Source: Deltaproteobacteria bacterium (GTDB lineage: Bacteria > Desulfobacterota > Binatia > UBA9968). From it: DNA of 64,000 bases. A program made the position numbers and the translations under genes. The notes under the pieces are model-generated. The model was not told the DNA's origin, ran no database searches, and saw only the letters and a list, made by a program, of their open reading frames with translations. Shown here piece after piece: positions 15,037-24,507 of this stretch; the first letter of the stretch is position 1, and every line of letters starts with the position of its first letter. Location: assembly GCA_016874755.1 (NCBI GenBank), contig VGTH01000001.1, forward strand, positions 124,001 to 188,000, given 5' to 3'.

Positions 15037-16161
15037 TTATCCAATCCCATACAAGCGCGCCGGATTTTTCTCCAAGATACTCACCTTCGCCGATTCACTA
15101 ATATCCGTGCGCTTCTGCAAAATCCCCGCGGCGCAGCGGTCTCTGTCGCCGTGCGGCATGTCGCTGCCGAAGATCACCTGGCCTTCGCCGACGAGATTGA
15201 GCACGTGGGGCAGGATTTCGTCTTCGACCTCGGTGCTGAAAAAAATATTTCCCTGTTTGATGTATTCCATCACGGGCAGTTTTTGGATCGGCGTGGTTTG
15301 GGGCAGGAATTTTCTCAGCGTCGAGCCCTGGTTCTTAAAGCGGTGATGGATTCTTTCCAACATAAACGGCACCCACTGGCAGCCGGCTTCCAAAAACACC
15401 ACGCGTAGATTGGGAAAACGGTCGAGCACGCCGCCGCTGACCAGCGCCGTGATGGCCATGAGCAGCGGGACATGAAAGGCGATGACGCCGGACGGATAGA
15501 TGTGCGAGTAGAGATTATTTACCGAAGGGCAAGACCAGCCGACATGAACGCCGAGCGCTAAGTTGTTTTCACAAAGCGCGGCATAGAACGGATCGAGCCG
15601 CGGGTGATCGAGCATGTCGTCGCCGGCGGTGCCGAGCACCATGACGGAGACGGCGCCGAGCTTTTTTGCCTCGTGCACCTGCTTGACCGCGCCGGCGACG
15701 TCGTCGAGGTTGACCACGGCGGCCCATTTGATGCGCCGCTCGCCGGAGAGGCGCTCGCCCATCCAGCGGTTGTAAGAAGATGTGATGGCGGTGGCCAGCG
15801 GCACGTTCTTGGTTAACGGATAGGCGAGAAACAAGGTCGTGTAGATCACCTGAATGGCGATGCCCTCTTCGTCCATCAACATTAACCGCGCCGGGACATC
15901 GTCCAGCTCCATGTTGGCGATGCTTTCTTTCTTGCCGAGGCTGTGAGCAGCGAGCTGGCCGTTCACATTAGTCGGCGTGCCAAGATTGTTGCAGCCCGGC
16001 CCGACCCGGCGCGGGTAGAGCTGCTCGTCGATGACCCAGTAGGCCATACCGTCGACACCTGTCACCCGCGGCCGCAGGTCGCGAAACGCTGGGTCTAAAT
16101 ATTTATCGCTGAATGTGTTGACGTTCTCTTCGACGTGGCCGTCGGCATCGATGACGCGCAT
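15037..16161 (-). CDS. Amidohydrolase, ACMSD/gamma-resorcylate decarboxylase-like
   Basis: 374 residues starting MRVIDADGHVEE, where DADGH supplies the D-x-H metal site of amidohydrolase-2 proteins. Further conserved blocks are GVHVGWSCPS (metal His) and IFGSDMPHGDRD (active-site Asp). Members act as hydrolases or as metal-dependent decarboxylases of aromatic acids; this one cannot be assigned. GGGAGG precedes the ATG. It stands alone between the SYLF gene and the secreted-protein block. Confidence 0.87.
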   Translation of the reverse strand: MRVIDADGHVEENVNTFSDKYLDPAFRDLRPRVTGVDGMAYWVIDEQLYPRRVGPGCNNLGTPTNVNGQLAAHSLGKKESIANMELDDVPARLMLMDEEGIAIQVIYTTLFLAYPLTKNVPLATAITSSYNRWMGERLSGERRIKWAAVVNLDDVAGAVKQVHEAKKLGAVSVMVLGTAGDDMLDHPRLDPFYAALCENNLALGVHVGWSCPSVNNLYSHIYPSGVIAFHVPLLMAITALVSGGVLDRFPNLRVVFLEAGCQWVPFMLERIHHRFKNQGSTLRKFLPQTTPIQKLPVMEYIKQGNIFFSTEVEDEILPHVLNLVGEGQVIFGSDMPHGDRDRCAAGILQKRTDISESAKVSILEKNPARLYGIG

Positions 16162-16320
16162 GGTTTGGTCCTCCCGATTGGCTTACAGCTATGCCTCGCT
16201 TGGCCGTCTTGTCAAGGTTGCTGCGATAAGTGCAGGCGAGCTGCCTCAGTGGGAGATTTAGCGTTGCAGCTCAGGGTTGTTTGAAATATCTAGGTAGGGA
16301 CGAGGAGGAGAGCCGATACC

Positions 16321-17634
16321 ATGAGACACCTATCTTCTCTCTATTTCGGGGCGATGGTTTGGATAGTGATTCTTGCACCTGCATATTCACAGCTGCCAAC
16401 AAAACCCCCGGAGTTTCAACCGGTGCAGCCAATCCAGCCACCGAAGTTGCCGCCAAATGCGGTCCCGCAGATCCCCGTGAGGTTGGGCGCTGATCTTGTC
16501 GTGGAAACGATAGAAATCCTCGTGTCCAATCCTGGAGATAATCCTGCGTTCGCGACCGGGCGGCCGATATATACTCACAGCAGTGTGAATATAAGACCGA
16601 TTTTCAAAAACATTGGAACGACCACAGCAAACATTGAAGACGTCTCTTGGGCGCTCACCGGTGGTCCGACGATACCTCAGGGAACCCTTTACGGAAGGAC
16701 CTTTGGTGGTCGCTTGAGGGGCGCCCTTGCGCCGAACGCAACCACGACCGGTTCGTTGGGATATTTCGGCCCAGGCCAGGTGGCTGCTGGCACATACACT
16801 ATCAATGTCACTGTCGACTCTGCCAATCGGGTGGTCGAGCTGTCGGAGATCAATAATGTGACGAGTGTATCTCTAACGGTGTTGCCCTCGAATCTCTACA
16901 CTGGCCAGGCTGATCTGCGGTTTGGGACAGTCTCTGTGACCGAAGACACATCGAATCCATATTCGTTGAAGCGTAACTACGTCGTTGACGCAACTGTGAT
17001 TAACGCAGGAACATTTCCCGCCTACCTTCATGGCAATGGCGTGATTCGGGCAGAAAAAAATCTAACAACAAGTCATAGTGAGGGCTACTTTGTTTCACTC
17101 TTTCCTAACCAGACCAAAACGATTCGTTTCAGCGCGTCCGTGGACTACGGAGCGACGCTCACTGAAACGCTCACCACGGATTCCATGCAATTAGTCGCGG
17201 AAAGCGACGAGACCAACAATAGCTACACACTGACCATTGCTGCACCGCCGCGGCCGATAAGCGCAATCGGCGATTTGGTGATCACGGACGCCTATTTCGA
17301 ATACTTTCCTAACCCTAATCGTTTCTACTTTTTGAAAGTAACCCTACGAAATCACGGTCCTGGCACGGTGACCATTTGCGACCACTACTCTTGGGTCACA
17401 AAGAATGCTCCCGAAGGACTAGGCTGGGTTGCGAACGCACCGCAACATCCCGTGCAGCTCGGGCCGGGTCAGAGCTATACACCGTCTACCAGCGCTCGAC
17501 AGAGTTTGTCTCAGGGTGCATTTTCTCTAACCCTCGAAGCCAACCCTAATCGGACCATTCCAGAGAGGCACTACACTAATAACAGCTACACTTTTACGGT
17601 AAGGATTCCGGAAGACGTGAGAACCAGCCCATGA
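16321..17634 (+). CDS. Secreted protein with three CARDB-like domains
   Basis: 437 residues with a signal peptide ending near APAYS. A proline-rich spacer is followed by three Ig-fold repeats of about 110-120 residues (about 58-180, 190-305, 315-432). Each ends with a D/N-rich strand such as VVELSEINNVTSVSLTV, LVAESDETNNSYTLTI and TIPERHYTNNSYTFTV, the hallmark of CARDB adhesion modules. GAGGAG precedes the ATG. Base composition is visibly lower in GC than its neighbours. Likely cell-surface or extracellular; ligand unknown. The next gene starts about 50 bp downstream. Confidence 0.83.
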   Translation: MRHLSSLYFGAMVWIVILAPAYSQLPTKPPEFQPVQPIQPPKLPPNAVPQIPVRLGADLVVETIEILVSNPGDNPAFATGRPIYTHSSVNIRPIFKNIGTTTANIEDVSWALTGGPTIPQGTLYGRTFGGRLRGALAPNATTTGSLGYFGPGQVAAGTYTINVTVDSANRVVELSEINNVTSVSLTVLPSNLYTGQADLRFGTVSVTEDTSNPYSLKRNYVVDATVINAGTFPAYLHGNGVIRAEKNLTTSHSEGYFVSLFPNQTKTIRFSASVDYGATLTETLTTDSMQLVAESDETNNSYTLTIAAPPRPISAIGDLVITDAYFEYFPNPNRFYFLKVTLRNHGPGTVTICDHYSWVTKNAPEGLGWVANAPQHPVQLGPGQSYTPSTSARQSLSQGAFSLTLEANPNRTIPERHYTNNSYTFTVRIPEDVRTSP

Positions 17635-17686
17635 TTTGTCATGTGCACCAGGATTTGCCAACCATAGCCTTCCAAGAGAGAGACCG

Positions 17687-18625
17687 ATGAAGATCCGCAA
17701 ACATCCGTTCTTTTATCGATGCGGTGTTGGGCTCGCGACCGTGAGCGCGGCGGTGGTATTGGCAATGGCCGCCAGTGCCGCGAGCATAGCGAGAGCACAG
17801 ACACCGGCGGTGGGCGGCGGCCAACTTGAGATTTCAGTTACCGACACTGGCGCACTAGTTCCCGGTGCTACGGTGTGTGTTGGGATTAACCAGGATCTCA
17901 ACTTGTATGCTCAGGGCGGAACCGACGCGCAGGGACGGTTGAGAATTAGCCCGATGCCGCCACTGCCATTTGTCATCACGGCGCATCAAGGGGAGCGCGC
18001 GGTGCAGGTGTGGCGCAGCGAATCGGCGCCGGAGGTTTCTTTCTTGCCCCTGGCGGCCCCGCTCGGCACCTCGACGGCGCGCTGCCCGAAGACCATTGCA
18101 GCAGGCCCGAATCGCAAGCTCGGCGGCGACATCAAATTTGAGGGTGGCGTAGGCTTTCCGACGGCCGGTGTGAGCAATCCGTTCAGACGCCCCGAGTTTT
18201 GCTTCGGTGCAGCCGGCGTGGCCTGCGGCCAAGTGCCGCCAGGTATTCCTGTCACCGCGGCATGCGCGGCCGGCCGGTGCACGGTCAACGGCGGCAGTTG
18301 GGACCACGATACTTGCTGTCATGCCAACCCCGGAGGCTATGCGTGCGATGGCGCCGGTTCCTTTGGCGCCAGCTCAACTTGCCGTGCGTCGTGGGACAAG
18401 GCGGTGCGGCTTACCACCAAGGGCCTGAGCTGGATTCGCTCCGTGGATTTCTCACGCGCAAACTCCAGCGGCACGGTGGAACACGACAAGTACTGCGCAC
18501 CAAGGGATGCCCTGGTCCCGCCGGGGGATGCGCCAAAGTGCTGCTCGCGAAGCACGCGCGCCCTGACGCTGGTGGAGCAGGGGATCGCTACGGCAAAAGG
18601 GGAAACGTTGCTGGCCTGCCGGTGA
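17687..18625 (+). CDS. Secreted Cys-rich protein, unknown function
   Basis: The ATG at 17687 follows AGAGAGA and begins a clear signal peptide (MKIRKHPFFYRCGVG onward, cleaved near SIARAQ); the longer frame from 17636 is less likely. About 312 residues. The first mature domain (LEISVTDTGALVPGATVCVG, then TDAQGRLRI) resembles a carboxypeptidase-regulatory/transthyretin-like beta sandwich. The C-terminal half has about a dozen cysteines (for example CAAGRCTVNGG, DHDTCCHANPGGYAC, PKCCSRS) and probably several disulfides. I do not recognise the family. It follows the CARDB gene closely. Confidence 0.7.
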   Translation: MKIRKHPFFYRCGVGLATVSAAVVLAMAASAASIARAQTPAVGGGQLEISVTDTGALVPGATVCVGINQDLNLYAQGGTDAQGRLRISPMPPLPFVITAHQGERAVQVWRSESAPEVSFLPLAAPLGTSTARCPKTIAAGPNRKLGGDIKFEGGVGFPTAGVSNPFRRPEFCFGAAGVACGQVPPGIPVTAACAAGRCTVNGGSWDHDTCCHANPGGYACDGAGSFGASSTCRASWDKAVRLTTKGLSWIRSVDFSRANSSGTVEHDKYCAPRDALVPPGDAPKCCSRSTRALTLVEQGIATAKGETLLACR

Positions 18626-18698
18626 GCGACTTCACCGCTAGAACTCCCAAGGACGCTAAAACCAAATATCGCTTTGGCGATCCACGATTGCGCCGAAT

Positions 18699-19966
18699 CT
18701 ATTGCGCCACCAGCGCCTGACAAGGCGCATAGCGGCGTTCCACTTCATAATTCACTTGGATGGAGAGCTGATTCGACCCCGGTGCCACCGTCCACTGTGG
18801 CATGGTCGACGGCGCGACTCGTGTTCCTGGCGTGACGGCGCGGGCAAGTTTGGCGCGACCGGAGGGCTCAGTGAAAGTCAGGCCGCGCCAGACCAGATAG
18901 TTGCCACCGCAGGACGGCGCCGCTTCGCCCATGTAGTCGTTGGTGCTGGGCGTGCCGGTGATGACAGCAGCCTGCGTGGCAATGGACGCGGGCAGCGTCA
19001 CCGTTTGATTTTCACTGAGCACGGCGGACGGGAAGGTGACGTTGAGATCGACCGTACCGCTGGCACCGTAGGGATTGAACAAACGCACCCGGATGACGCC
19101 GGAGCCTTCGAGATTCAAAACTTTGACTCCACATTGTGTTGCGCTGGGGCAGTGATCGTTGGTGCTACCTAGTTGCCCATTGGATCGGAGGCCGTCGAGA
19201 CACAACACTCTTAGCCCGCTCGGGTAGGTGCATTCAGCGCGGGTTTCGCGGGTGAGGGACGGACTGAGGTTGTCGCGAGTATCGAAGTTTGTCGCTTGCA
19301 ACGTATATGTCTGGGCCGAAACCAAAGTATTGGGTGTTGTGGTACTTGTTGCTTGACTTACTTGTGTAAGACTGGGTGCCTTGCAGGCTCTGGTTCCACG
19401 CAATTGAAAGTTGATGCCCCGTTTTCCCGCTGAGGCGTCGCTCGCGAACACCGATACGTCGGCAAAAAGGAAACCCAGATCGTAACTGCGGTTCCATTGG
19501 GACAATACTACTCTCAACAGTCTCGAGGATGAGCCGGCCGGGTTGAGAGTAGACGGAGGAGGCGGCGGTGGCGGGTTGGGTTGGCCGTTGAGGTCCACAA
19601 GCTCCAACGCGAGCCCCGTTGCCGATCCGGTGTAGTTCCAGGCAATTGGCGCATAGCCGCCCTTGGAGTCGAAACGAAGCGATTGCACTCCACAGGTTTG
19701 CACATCCGGAAGGTAGAACGGTCCGCTGCCCGACGGCTGCATGGTTACACTAAGTGGTTCGGCGAATAATTTGGGTGGGTTAATGGGTGGCACTTTGAGA
19801 TCCGGCATCGTTAGTCCTGTCGGCGTCGGTATGCCGGGAGCTTTTTGGCCGGGATCTGGGCGGTGGCTGCTGCTGGAATGATCATCGCCAAACAGGCTGC
19901 GGCGATAAGTTCCACCAATCTTATCGGTCGCCAAAGAGCCGAGGTAATTTTGCCCACGGGAGCCAT
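18699..19966 (-). pseudogene. Secreted protein of unknown function, frameshifted after its signal peptide
   Basis: Two frames join to one protein. From ATG 19966 one frame encodes a good signal peptide (PIRLVELIAAACLAMIIPAA, cleaved near TAQ) but stops about 12 residues after the run CCAAAAAG. The next frame carries the mature part from APGIPTPTGLTMPDLKVPP to the stop at 18699. Adding one A to the five-A run (T-run 19842-19846 on the plus strand) fuses them cleanly as AQIPAKKAPGIPTP. The mature part is about 385 residues, with a PPPPPPP stretch and paired cysteines. Family not recognised. It converges on the Cys-rich secreted gene. A sequencing indel is as likely as true decay. Confidence 0.72.
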
Positions 19967-20002
19967 TCTAAGTGCAAGAACGGGACGCGAAGAAGTTGTT
20001 CA

Positions 20003-21613
20003 TTATTGCCTCACCGGATGAGATGCGTTTGGACCGACTGTTGGCGTGACAAGTGCCGTACGGAGTATCTTACCGACAGCGCTCTTGGGCAGAGTATCGA
20101 CGAATTCTATTTTATGCGGCATTTTGTACGGCGCGATCTGACCGAGCAGCATGGCACGAATTCTTTCGACTAATTCGTTGGACTGACTTTGACCCTCGGC
20201 CAGCACTACCACAGCGCGAATCTTGTTGCCAATTTCTGCGTCGGGTTCGGCAACCACGGCGGCCTCAATAATCGCCGGATGTTTCTGTAGCGCATTTTCG
20301 ATTTCTGTCGGCGAGATAAAAATGCCCCGGCTTTTGAAGCAGTCGTCGCGCCGGCCGGCGATCAAGAAATAGCCTTCAATGTCTTGATAGGCGAGATCGC
20401 CGGTGAAGTACCAGCCGTTGCGCACGACGGCGTCCGTGCGCTCCTGGTCTTTGTAGTAGCCAAGGAACAAGCCTGGGTCTTGTGTCGAAATGGCGAATTG
20501 GCCTAGCTCGCCCTTTGGAACCGGATTGAAATCGTCGTCGAGAATGGCGACGCCGACTCCGGGCAAGGGTTTGCCTACCGACCCCGGTTTCACTGGATCA
20601 CGAACGCCATTCCCTATGACGAGTTGATACTCCGACACGCCGTAGTGCTCGTAGAGCTCGCTGCCGACGCGCTGATTCCATTCCGTATAAGTCGCTGCAC
20701 GCAGCGCTTCGCCGGTGGAGTGAGCGCAGCGCAGGCTGGTGAGGTCGTGTTGTTTCTCGAAATCCGGCGTCGCCAGCAGGCGGCGATAAACCGTTGCGAC
20801 TGAGTGAAGCACGGTGATCCGATGTTTTGCGATGGCGGCGAGAATATTTTCCGGCGTCGCACGGTCGGAAAGAATCGCACCGGTGACGCCGTTGCGTAGT
20901 GGAAAAAGTAAATTGTGACCCAGCGCGCTGATGAAACTCCACTCGCCAGTGGCGAGCACAACGTCATTGTCTTGCGGCGGCAAACGGTAACGATTGAGAT
21001 CGCCAAGGGCGACGATCCAACGATGGGCGTGGACGATGCCCTTGGGTTTGCCGGTGGTGCCGGAGGTGTAGACGATGAACGCGGGCTCGTCCGACGCGGT
21101 CTCGGCGCTTGGCGGCGTGCTCGCATTATTCTTCGCCAACGAGTGGAACGCGATCTCATCCGCCAAGCTTTCACCGGCACAAACGACCTGGTTGAATAAC
21201 TTTGCGGCGCGCAGCTCGCGAACGGCGCCAGCGCGCGACGCTTCGGTGAAAACTAGCTTAGGCTGAGTTTGCTCCAGCACGCTGTGCAATTCGCTGGCCG
21301 TGAGCAGGGAGTTTACCAGCACGGGAATAACCCCGAGCCGTACCGAGGCGAGAAACGCCACGGCGAATTCGATCGAGTTGCCCATCTTGATCAGCGCCAG
21401 ATCGCCCTGGCGCAAGCCGAGATCGATTAAGCTCGCCGACAGAGCTTTGACTTGGTGGTGCAAAGATTCGTAGGTTGTCGTGCCCTGCTCGCCGATCAGC
21501 GCGGCGCGCCCGCCGCACCCACGGGCAATCGATGCGTCGAGCACTTCGCGCGCTATATTGAGTTTGGCCGGCGCGCTGCGGTAGCCCGGCCAGGGTGGGG
21601 TCGGTTCGCTCAT
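20003..21613 (-). CDS. Acyl-CoA synthetase, benzoate-CoA-ligase-like
   Basis: 536-residue AMP-forming ligase. The AMP loop is IVYTSGTTGKPKGIVHAHRW, the A5 motif EHYGVSEYQ, the A7/A8 region GWYFTGDLAYQDIEGYFLIAG, and the terminal Lys is in PKSAVGKILR. The overall pattern is closest to benzoate/aminobenzoate-type ligases, but substrate is not resolved. It overlaps the enoyl-CoA hydratase gene by 4 nt (ATGA) and ends the operon, so it likely activates the acid that the other two enzymes handle. Confidence 0.9.
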   Translation of the reverse strand: MSEPTPPWPGYRSAPAKLNIAREVLDASIARGCGGRAALIGEQGTTTYESLHHQVKALSASLIDLGLRQGDLALIKMGNSIEFAVAFLASVRLGVIPVLVNSLLTASELHSVLEQTQPKLVFTEASRAGAVRELRAAKLFNQVVCAGESLADEIAFHSLAKNNASTPPSAETASDEPAFIVYTSGTTGKPKGIVHAHRWIVALGDLNRYRLPPQDNDVVLATGEWSFISALGHNLLFPLRNGVTGAILSDRATPENILAAIAKHRITVLHSVATVYRRLLATPDFEKQHDLTSLRCAHSTGEALRAATYTEWNQRVGSELYEHYGVSEYQLVIGNGVRDPVKPGSVGKPLPGVGVAILDDDFNPVPKGELGQFAISTQDPGLFLGYYKDQERTDAVVRNGWYFTGDLAYQDIEGYFLIAGRRDDCFKSRGIFISPTEIENALQKHPAIIEAAVVAEPDAEIGNKIRAVVVLAEGQSQSNELVERIRAMLLGQIAPYKMPHKIEFVDTLPKSAVGKILRTALVTPTVGPNASHPVRQ

Positions 21614-22524
21614 TTCTTTGTTTGCTTTGTGCCGGGAGTAGACGGAAATGGCCAGTTCTCACCGTAGGGGTCGGTGTAGTGTGGCGTTCGCTTCTCGACG
21701 AAGGCGCGCATGCCTTCCTGACAATCTTTGGTGCGTGTGATCTCCAGCACCGCTTCGAGCTCCTGCTGGTAGCCTTCGTCGGTGCGGTTGAAGTTCCAAT
21801 ACATTTTCACCAAGCGCTTGGCGTGGCGCACGGAGAGATAAGGGTTGGCGGCAATTTTGCCCGCGAGCTTGAAGGCCGTGTTCATCAGCTCGTCATGGGG
21901 AACGACCTCTTCGACGAGGCCGATGCGTTCGGCTTCTTTCGCGTCGATGATTTCACCCATGAGAATCAGCCGCATGGCGCGGCCGATGCCGACCAACTTA
22001 GGCAGATTGCGCGAGCCGCCGCTCTCGGGCACGAAGCCGGCGGGCACGGCGACCTCCCCGAAACGGGCGCGCTCGGAAGCGATGCGCATGTCGCACAGCG
22101 TGCACATCTCCAGGCCGACACCGACGGCGGCGCCGTTGACGGCGGCAATTGTCACCTGGGGCAAGTCTTCGAGCTTGCGCATGGCGCTTTGCAAGACTTT
22201 ATGGCGCAGGTCGTTGAAGAAATATTCCGCCAGCTCTTTGTAGGGACCGGTGATACCCATGGAGCCTTCGAAGGCGCCGAGCACGTCGCCTTCCGATTTC
22301 AAATCGCCGCCGGCGCAAAAGCCGCGCCCCTCGCCGGTTAGAATCACGACTTTGACGATCGAGTTGCGCGCGATCTCGTTGCACAGCGCGTCCAACTCCA
22401 GGCGCATAAGCGGGTCCACCGCGTTCATCCGCTCGGGGCGGTTGAGGGTGATGACACCAATCGACGGCTCACCGGGCTTCTGCGGGTTGTCGTGGGTCGT
22501 CCATTTGAGGGCTTTGTAGTCCAT
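21610..22524 (-). CDS. Enoyl-CoA hydratase/isomerase family protein
   Basis: 304-residue crotonase-fold protein. Oxyanion-hole segments are GRGFCAGGDLKSEGD and AVNGAAVGVGLEMCTLCDMR, followed by FGEVAVPAGFVPESGGSRNL, with the glutamate expected of hydratases or isomerases. The C-terminal helices (EAERIGLVEEVVPHDEL) are normal. It lies between the UbiD gene (110 bp upstream, with a palindromic repeat between) and the CoA ligase (4-nt overlap). Confidence 0.92.
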   Translation of the reverse strand: MDYKALKWTTHDNPQKPGEPSIGVITLNRPERMNAVDPLMRLELDALCNEIARNSIVKVVILTGEGRGFCAGGDLKSEGDVLGAFEGSMGITGPYKELAEYFFNDLRHKVLQSAMRKLEDLPQVTIAAVNGAAVGVGLEMCTLCDMRIASERARFGEVAVPAGFVPESGGSRNLPKLVGIGRAMRLILMGEIIDAKEAERIGLVEEVVPHDELMNTAFKLAGKIAANPYLSVRHAKRLVKMYWNFNRTDEGYQQELEAVLEITRTKDCQEGMRAFVEKRTPHYTDPYGENWPFPSTPGTKQTKK

Positions 22525-22544
22525 GAGGGCTCCTAAGAGACTAT

Positions 22545-22630
22545 CTCACCACGAAGTGACACGAAGAGCGCGAAGGTAGGACAAGGAAAAGTATCACCAA
22601 TCTTTTCCGAACTTCGTGTCTTCGTGGTGA
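22545..22630. repeat. Dispersed palindromic repeat, copy 4
   Basis: CTCACCACGAAGTGACACGAA at the left pairs with TTCGTGTCTTCGTGGTGAAT at the right; the core TCTTTTCCGAACTTCG is in the opposite orientation to copies 1, 3 and 5. It interrupts the UbiD - enoyl-CoA hydratase pair. Confidence 0.8.
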
Positions 22631-22634
22631 ATCG

Positions 22635-24293
22635 TTACTTCTCTTTTTGCTGGCCGTAATACGAAGTATTCACCGCCACTTCGTCCGTGCTTTTGCGCTC
22701 GCGGGCGATTTTCTCACCCGTCTTCCAAAATTCGCCGATCACCGCGAGCTTGGCTTCTTCGTCGAGCTCCGGGTTCCAGTCGCCGAGCGAGTAGCCGTGC
22801 CAGGGGGCTTCCGGTTCGAGCTTGGGCAACTCCAGCCGCTCCCACAGTTTTCGGGCGCGTTCCATGTATTCTTTCTTGGGCAAAGAGATCGGCGGGAAGG
22901 TTTCGCGCAGCGTCGCGTTCCACAGCAGGCAGGAATCGTCCGCTCCACCGCGCTCGTCATGGCGCGGCGCATGGCCGATATCCGTTCCGCGGATAATCTG
23001 CACGTCACGGTGCGGCTGCGAGCGATAGCCCAGCGCCCAGAAAACCGCGTCGAGGTTGTCCGGGTCGATATCCTCGTCGACGCCGATGACGATCTTCGAC
23101 ATCGACGGCCGAAAGGTCACCGCCCCCATGAGCGCGCGCCAGACCTCGGCTTGGGTCGGCTTGCGCATTTGAATGATCGTCAATTTCTGCGTCGCCGTGA
23201 GCGGCTCGTGCAGTAATACGCGCGTGACGCACTTGATGCCGAGCACGTTTCTCAAGTGATCGAGGTATAGCGGCTCGTAGGCCATTTTCTTGATCACGCT
23301 CGACTCCGACGGCGTCACCTGGCTGATGATCGAGCAGAGTATCGCTTTTTTGCGCCGCGTGATCGCGGTCACTTCCATGTAGGGATTGTATTCTTTGGGA
23401 TTGACATGGCCGTGGGATTCGCCGAAGGGCGCTTCGGGTTCGAGAAACTCCGTCGACACGTAGCCTTCAATTATTATTTCTGCGTCCGCCGGCACCATCA
23501 GCGGCACGGTCTTGGCTTTGACGACGCGGATCGGCGCTTTGACCAAACCGCCGGCGACGGCGAATTCGTCGACGTCGTAATTCAATTTTTGCGCGGCGAC
23601 GTAGGAGATCGCCGGCACACCGCCGATGCAGAGCGCCGCTGGCATCTTTTCTTTGCGCGCACGATATTTTTCCCAATGCACGTAGATGCCCTGGCCCAAT
23701 TCCAACGATGGATTGCAGCCAACCCGGTCGCGTGCCTTGATCATGGCGCGGTAGGTGCCGATGTTGTGGATGCCGTTCTCCGGGTCCTTGGTAATGTAGT
23801 GCGCCGCGCTGATATAAGGCGCGTTGTCCCAACCGGGCGTAGAGATTGGCACCGGGATGGCGTCGAGTCCCTGCCCGGGCAGCTGCAACTGTTCTCCTGC
23901 ATGGACGATCTCATGCACCGGCGCCGCTTCGGACGCTATTTCCACCGGCGCGATCGGATTGGCTTTCGCCTCGGCCCACAGTTGATTGACCTTGGCCGGA
24001 TCGGTGCCAAGGCCGATGCCGTAGATGCGCCGGTTGGCGGCGAGAATGCCGATGGCGACCGGGATGTCGTAGGACTTGCCCTGCGCGTCAACTGGTTTTT
24101 CGAAGAGAAATGCCCTGCGGTCCTGCTCTTTGATGCCGCCGCGAAATTGCCAGCGCACCAGCGGATGCATCTCCTGATCTTTGCACACCGGGTCTTGGAT
24201 GCGGATTAGCAAGCCCTCGCGCTCGAGGGCAGCTAGATGATCGTGTAGGTCCGGGTACTCTCGGCGTGGGATCGCCAGATCTTTCGTGGCCAT
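22635..24293 (-). CDS. UbiD-family decarboxylase
   Basis: 552 residues. The conserved block EFLEPEAPFGESHGHVNPKEYNP contains the acidic residues of the prenylated-FMN site, with VGCNPSLELGQGIYVHWEKY and DNLDAVFWALGYRSQPHRD elsewhere. UbiD enzymes reversibly (de)carboxylate aromatic or unsaturated acids using prFMN made by UbiX, which is not in this window. Co-orientation with a crotonase and a CoA ligase suggests catabolism of an aromatic or alpha,beta-unsaturated acid. Confidence 0.92.
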   Translation of the reverse strand: MATKDLAIPRREYPDLHDHLAALEREGLLIRIQDPVCKDQEMHPLVRWQFRGGIKEQDRRAFLFEKPVDAQGKSYDIPVAIGILAANRRIYGIGLGTDPAKVNQLWAEAKANPIAPVEIASEAAPVHEIVHAGEQLQLPGQGLDAIPVPISTPGWDNAPYISAAHYITKDPENGIHNIGTYRAMIKARDRVGCNPSLELGQGIYVHWEKYRARKEKMPAALCIGGVPAISYVAAQKLNYDVDEFAVAGGLVKAPIRVVKAKTVPLMVPADAEIIIEGYVSTEFLEPEAPFGESHGHVNPKEYNPYMEVTAITRRKKAILCSIISQVTPSESSVIKKMAYEPLYLDHLRNVLGIKCVTRVLLHEPLTATQKLTIIQMRKPTQAEVWRALMGAVTFRPSMSKIVIGVDEDIDPDNLDAVFWALGYRSQPHRDVQIIRGTDIGHAPRHDERGGADDSCLLWNATLRETFPPISLPKKEYMERARKLWERLELPKLEPEAPWHGYSLGDWNPELDEEAKLAVIGEFWKTGEKIARERKSTDEVAVNTSYYGQQKEK

Positions 24294-24316
24294 GTGGCGT
24301 TTCCTTGAGATAATGA

Positions 24317-24392
24317 TTCACCACGAAGACACGAAGGTCGGAAAAGAAAAATTTTCTTTCGGTCCCTTTGCGCTCTTGGTGTCTGCGTTGTG
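24317..24392. repeat. Dispersed palindromic repeat, copy 5
   Basis: ATTCACCACGAAGACACGAA begins it, the core GGTCGGAAAAGAAAAATTTT follows, and the right arm (CTTTGCGCTCTTGGTGTCTG) is diverged. It lies between the divergent UbiD and MFS genes. Confidence 0.7.
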
Positions 24393-24507
24393 TGATGCCT
24401 ATACGAGCCCGATCTTATAACACCCACGCCGGCGCGGTAAAGACGATCCGCGGCGACCTTTGCTTGTGGATCACCGGCAGCTCTGTTACAGACAAGGGAT
24501 TCTCGTC

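Noticed and set aside
19840-19850. Programmed frameshift at CCAAAAAG
   Set aside because: The run has only five A and no clear stimulatory structure or upstream Shine-Dalgarno-like site; an indel explains it better, though not excluded.
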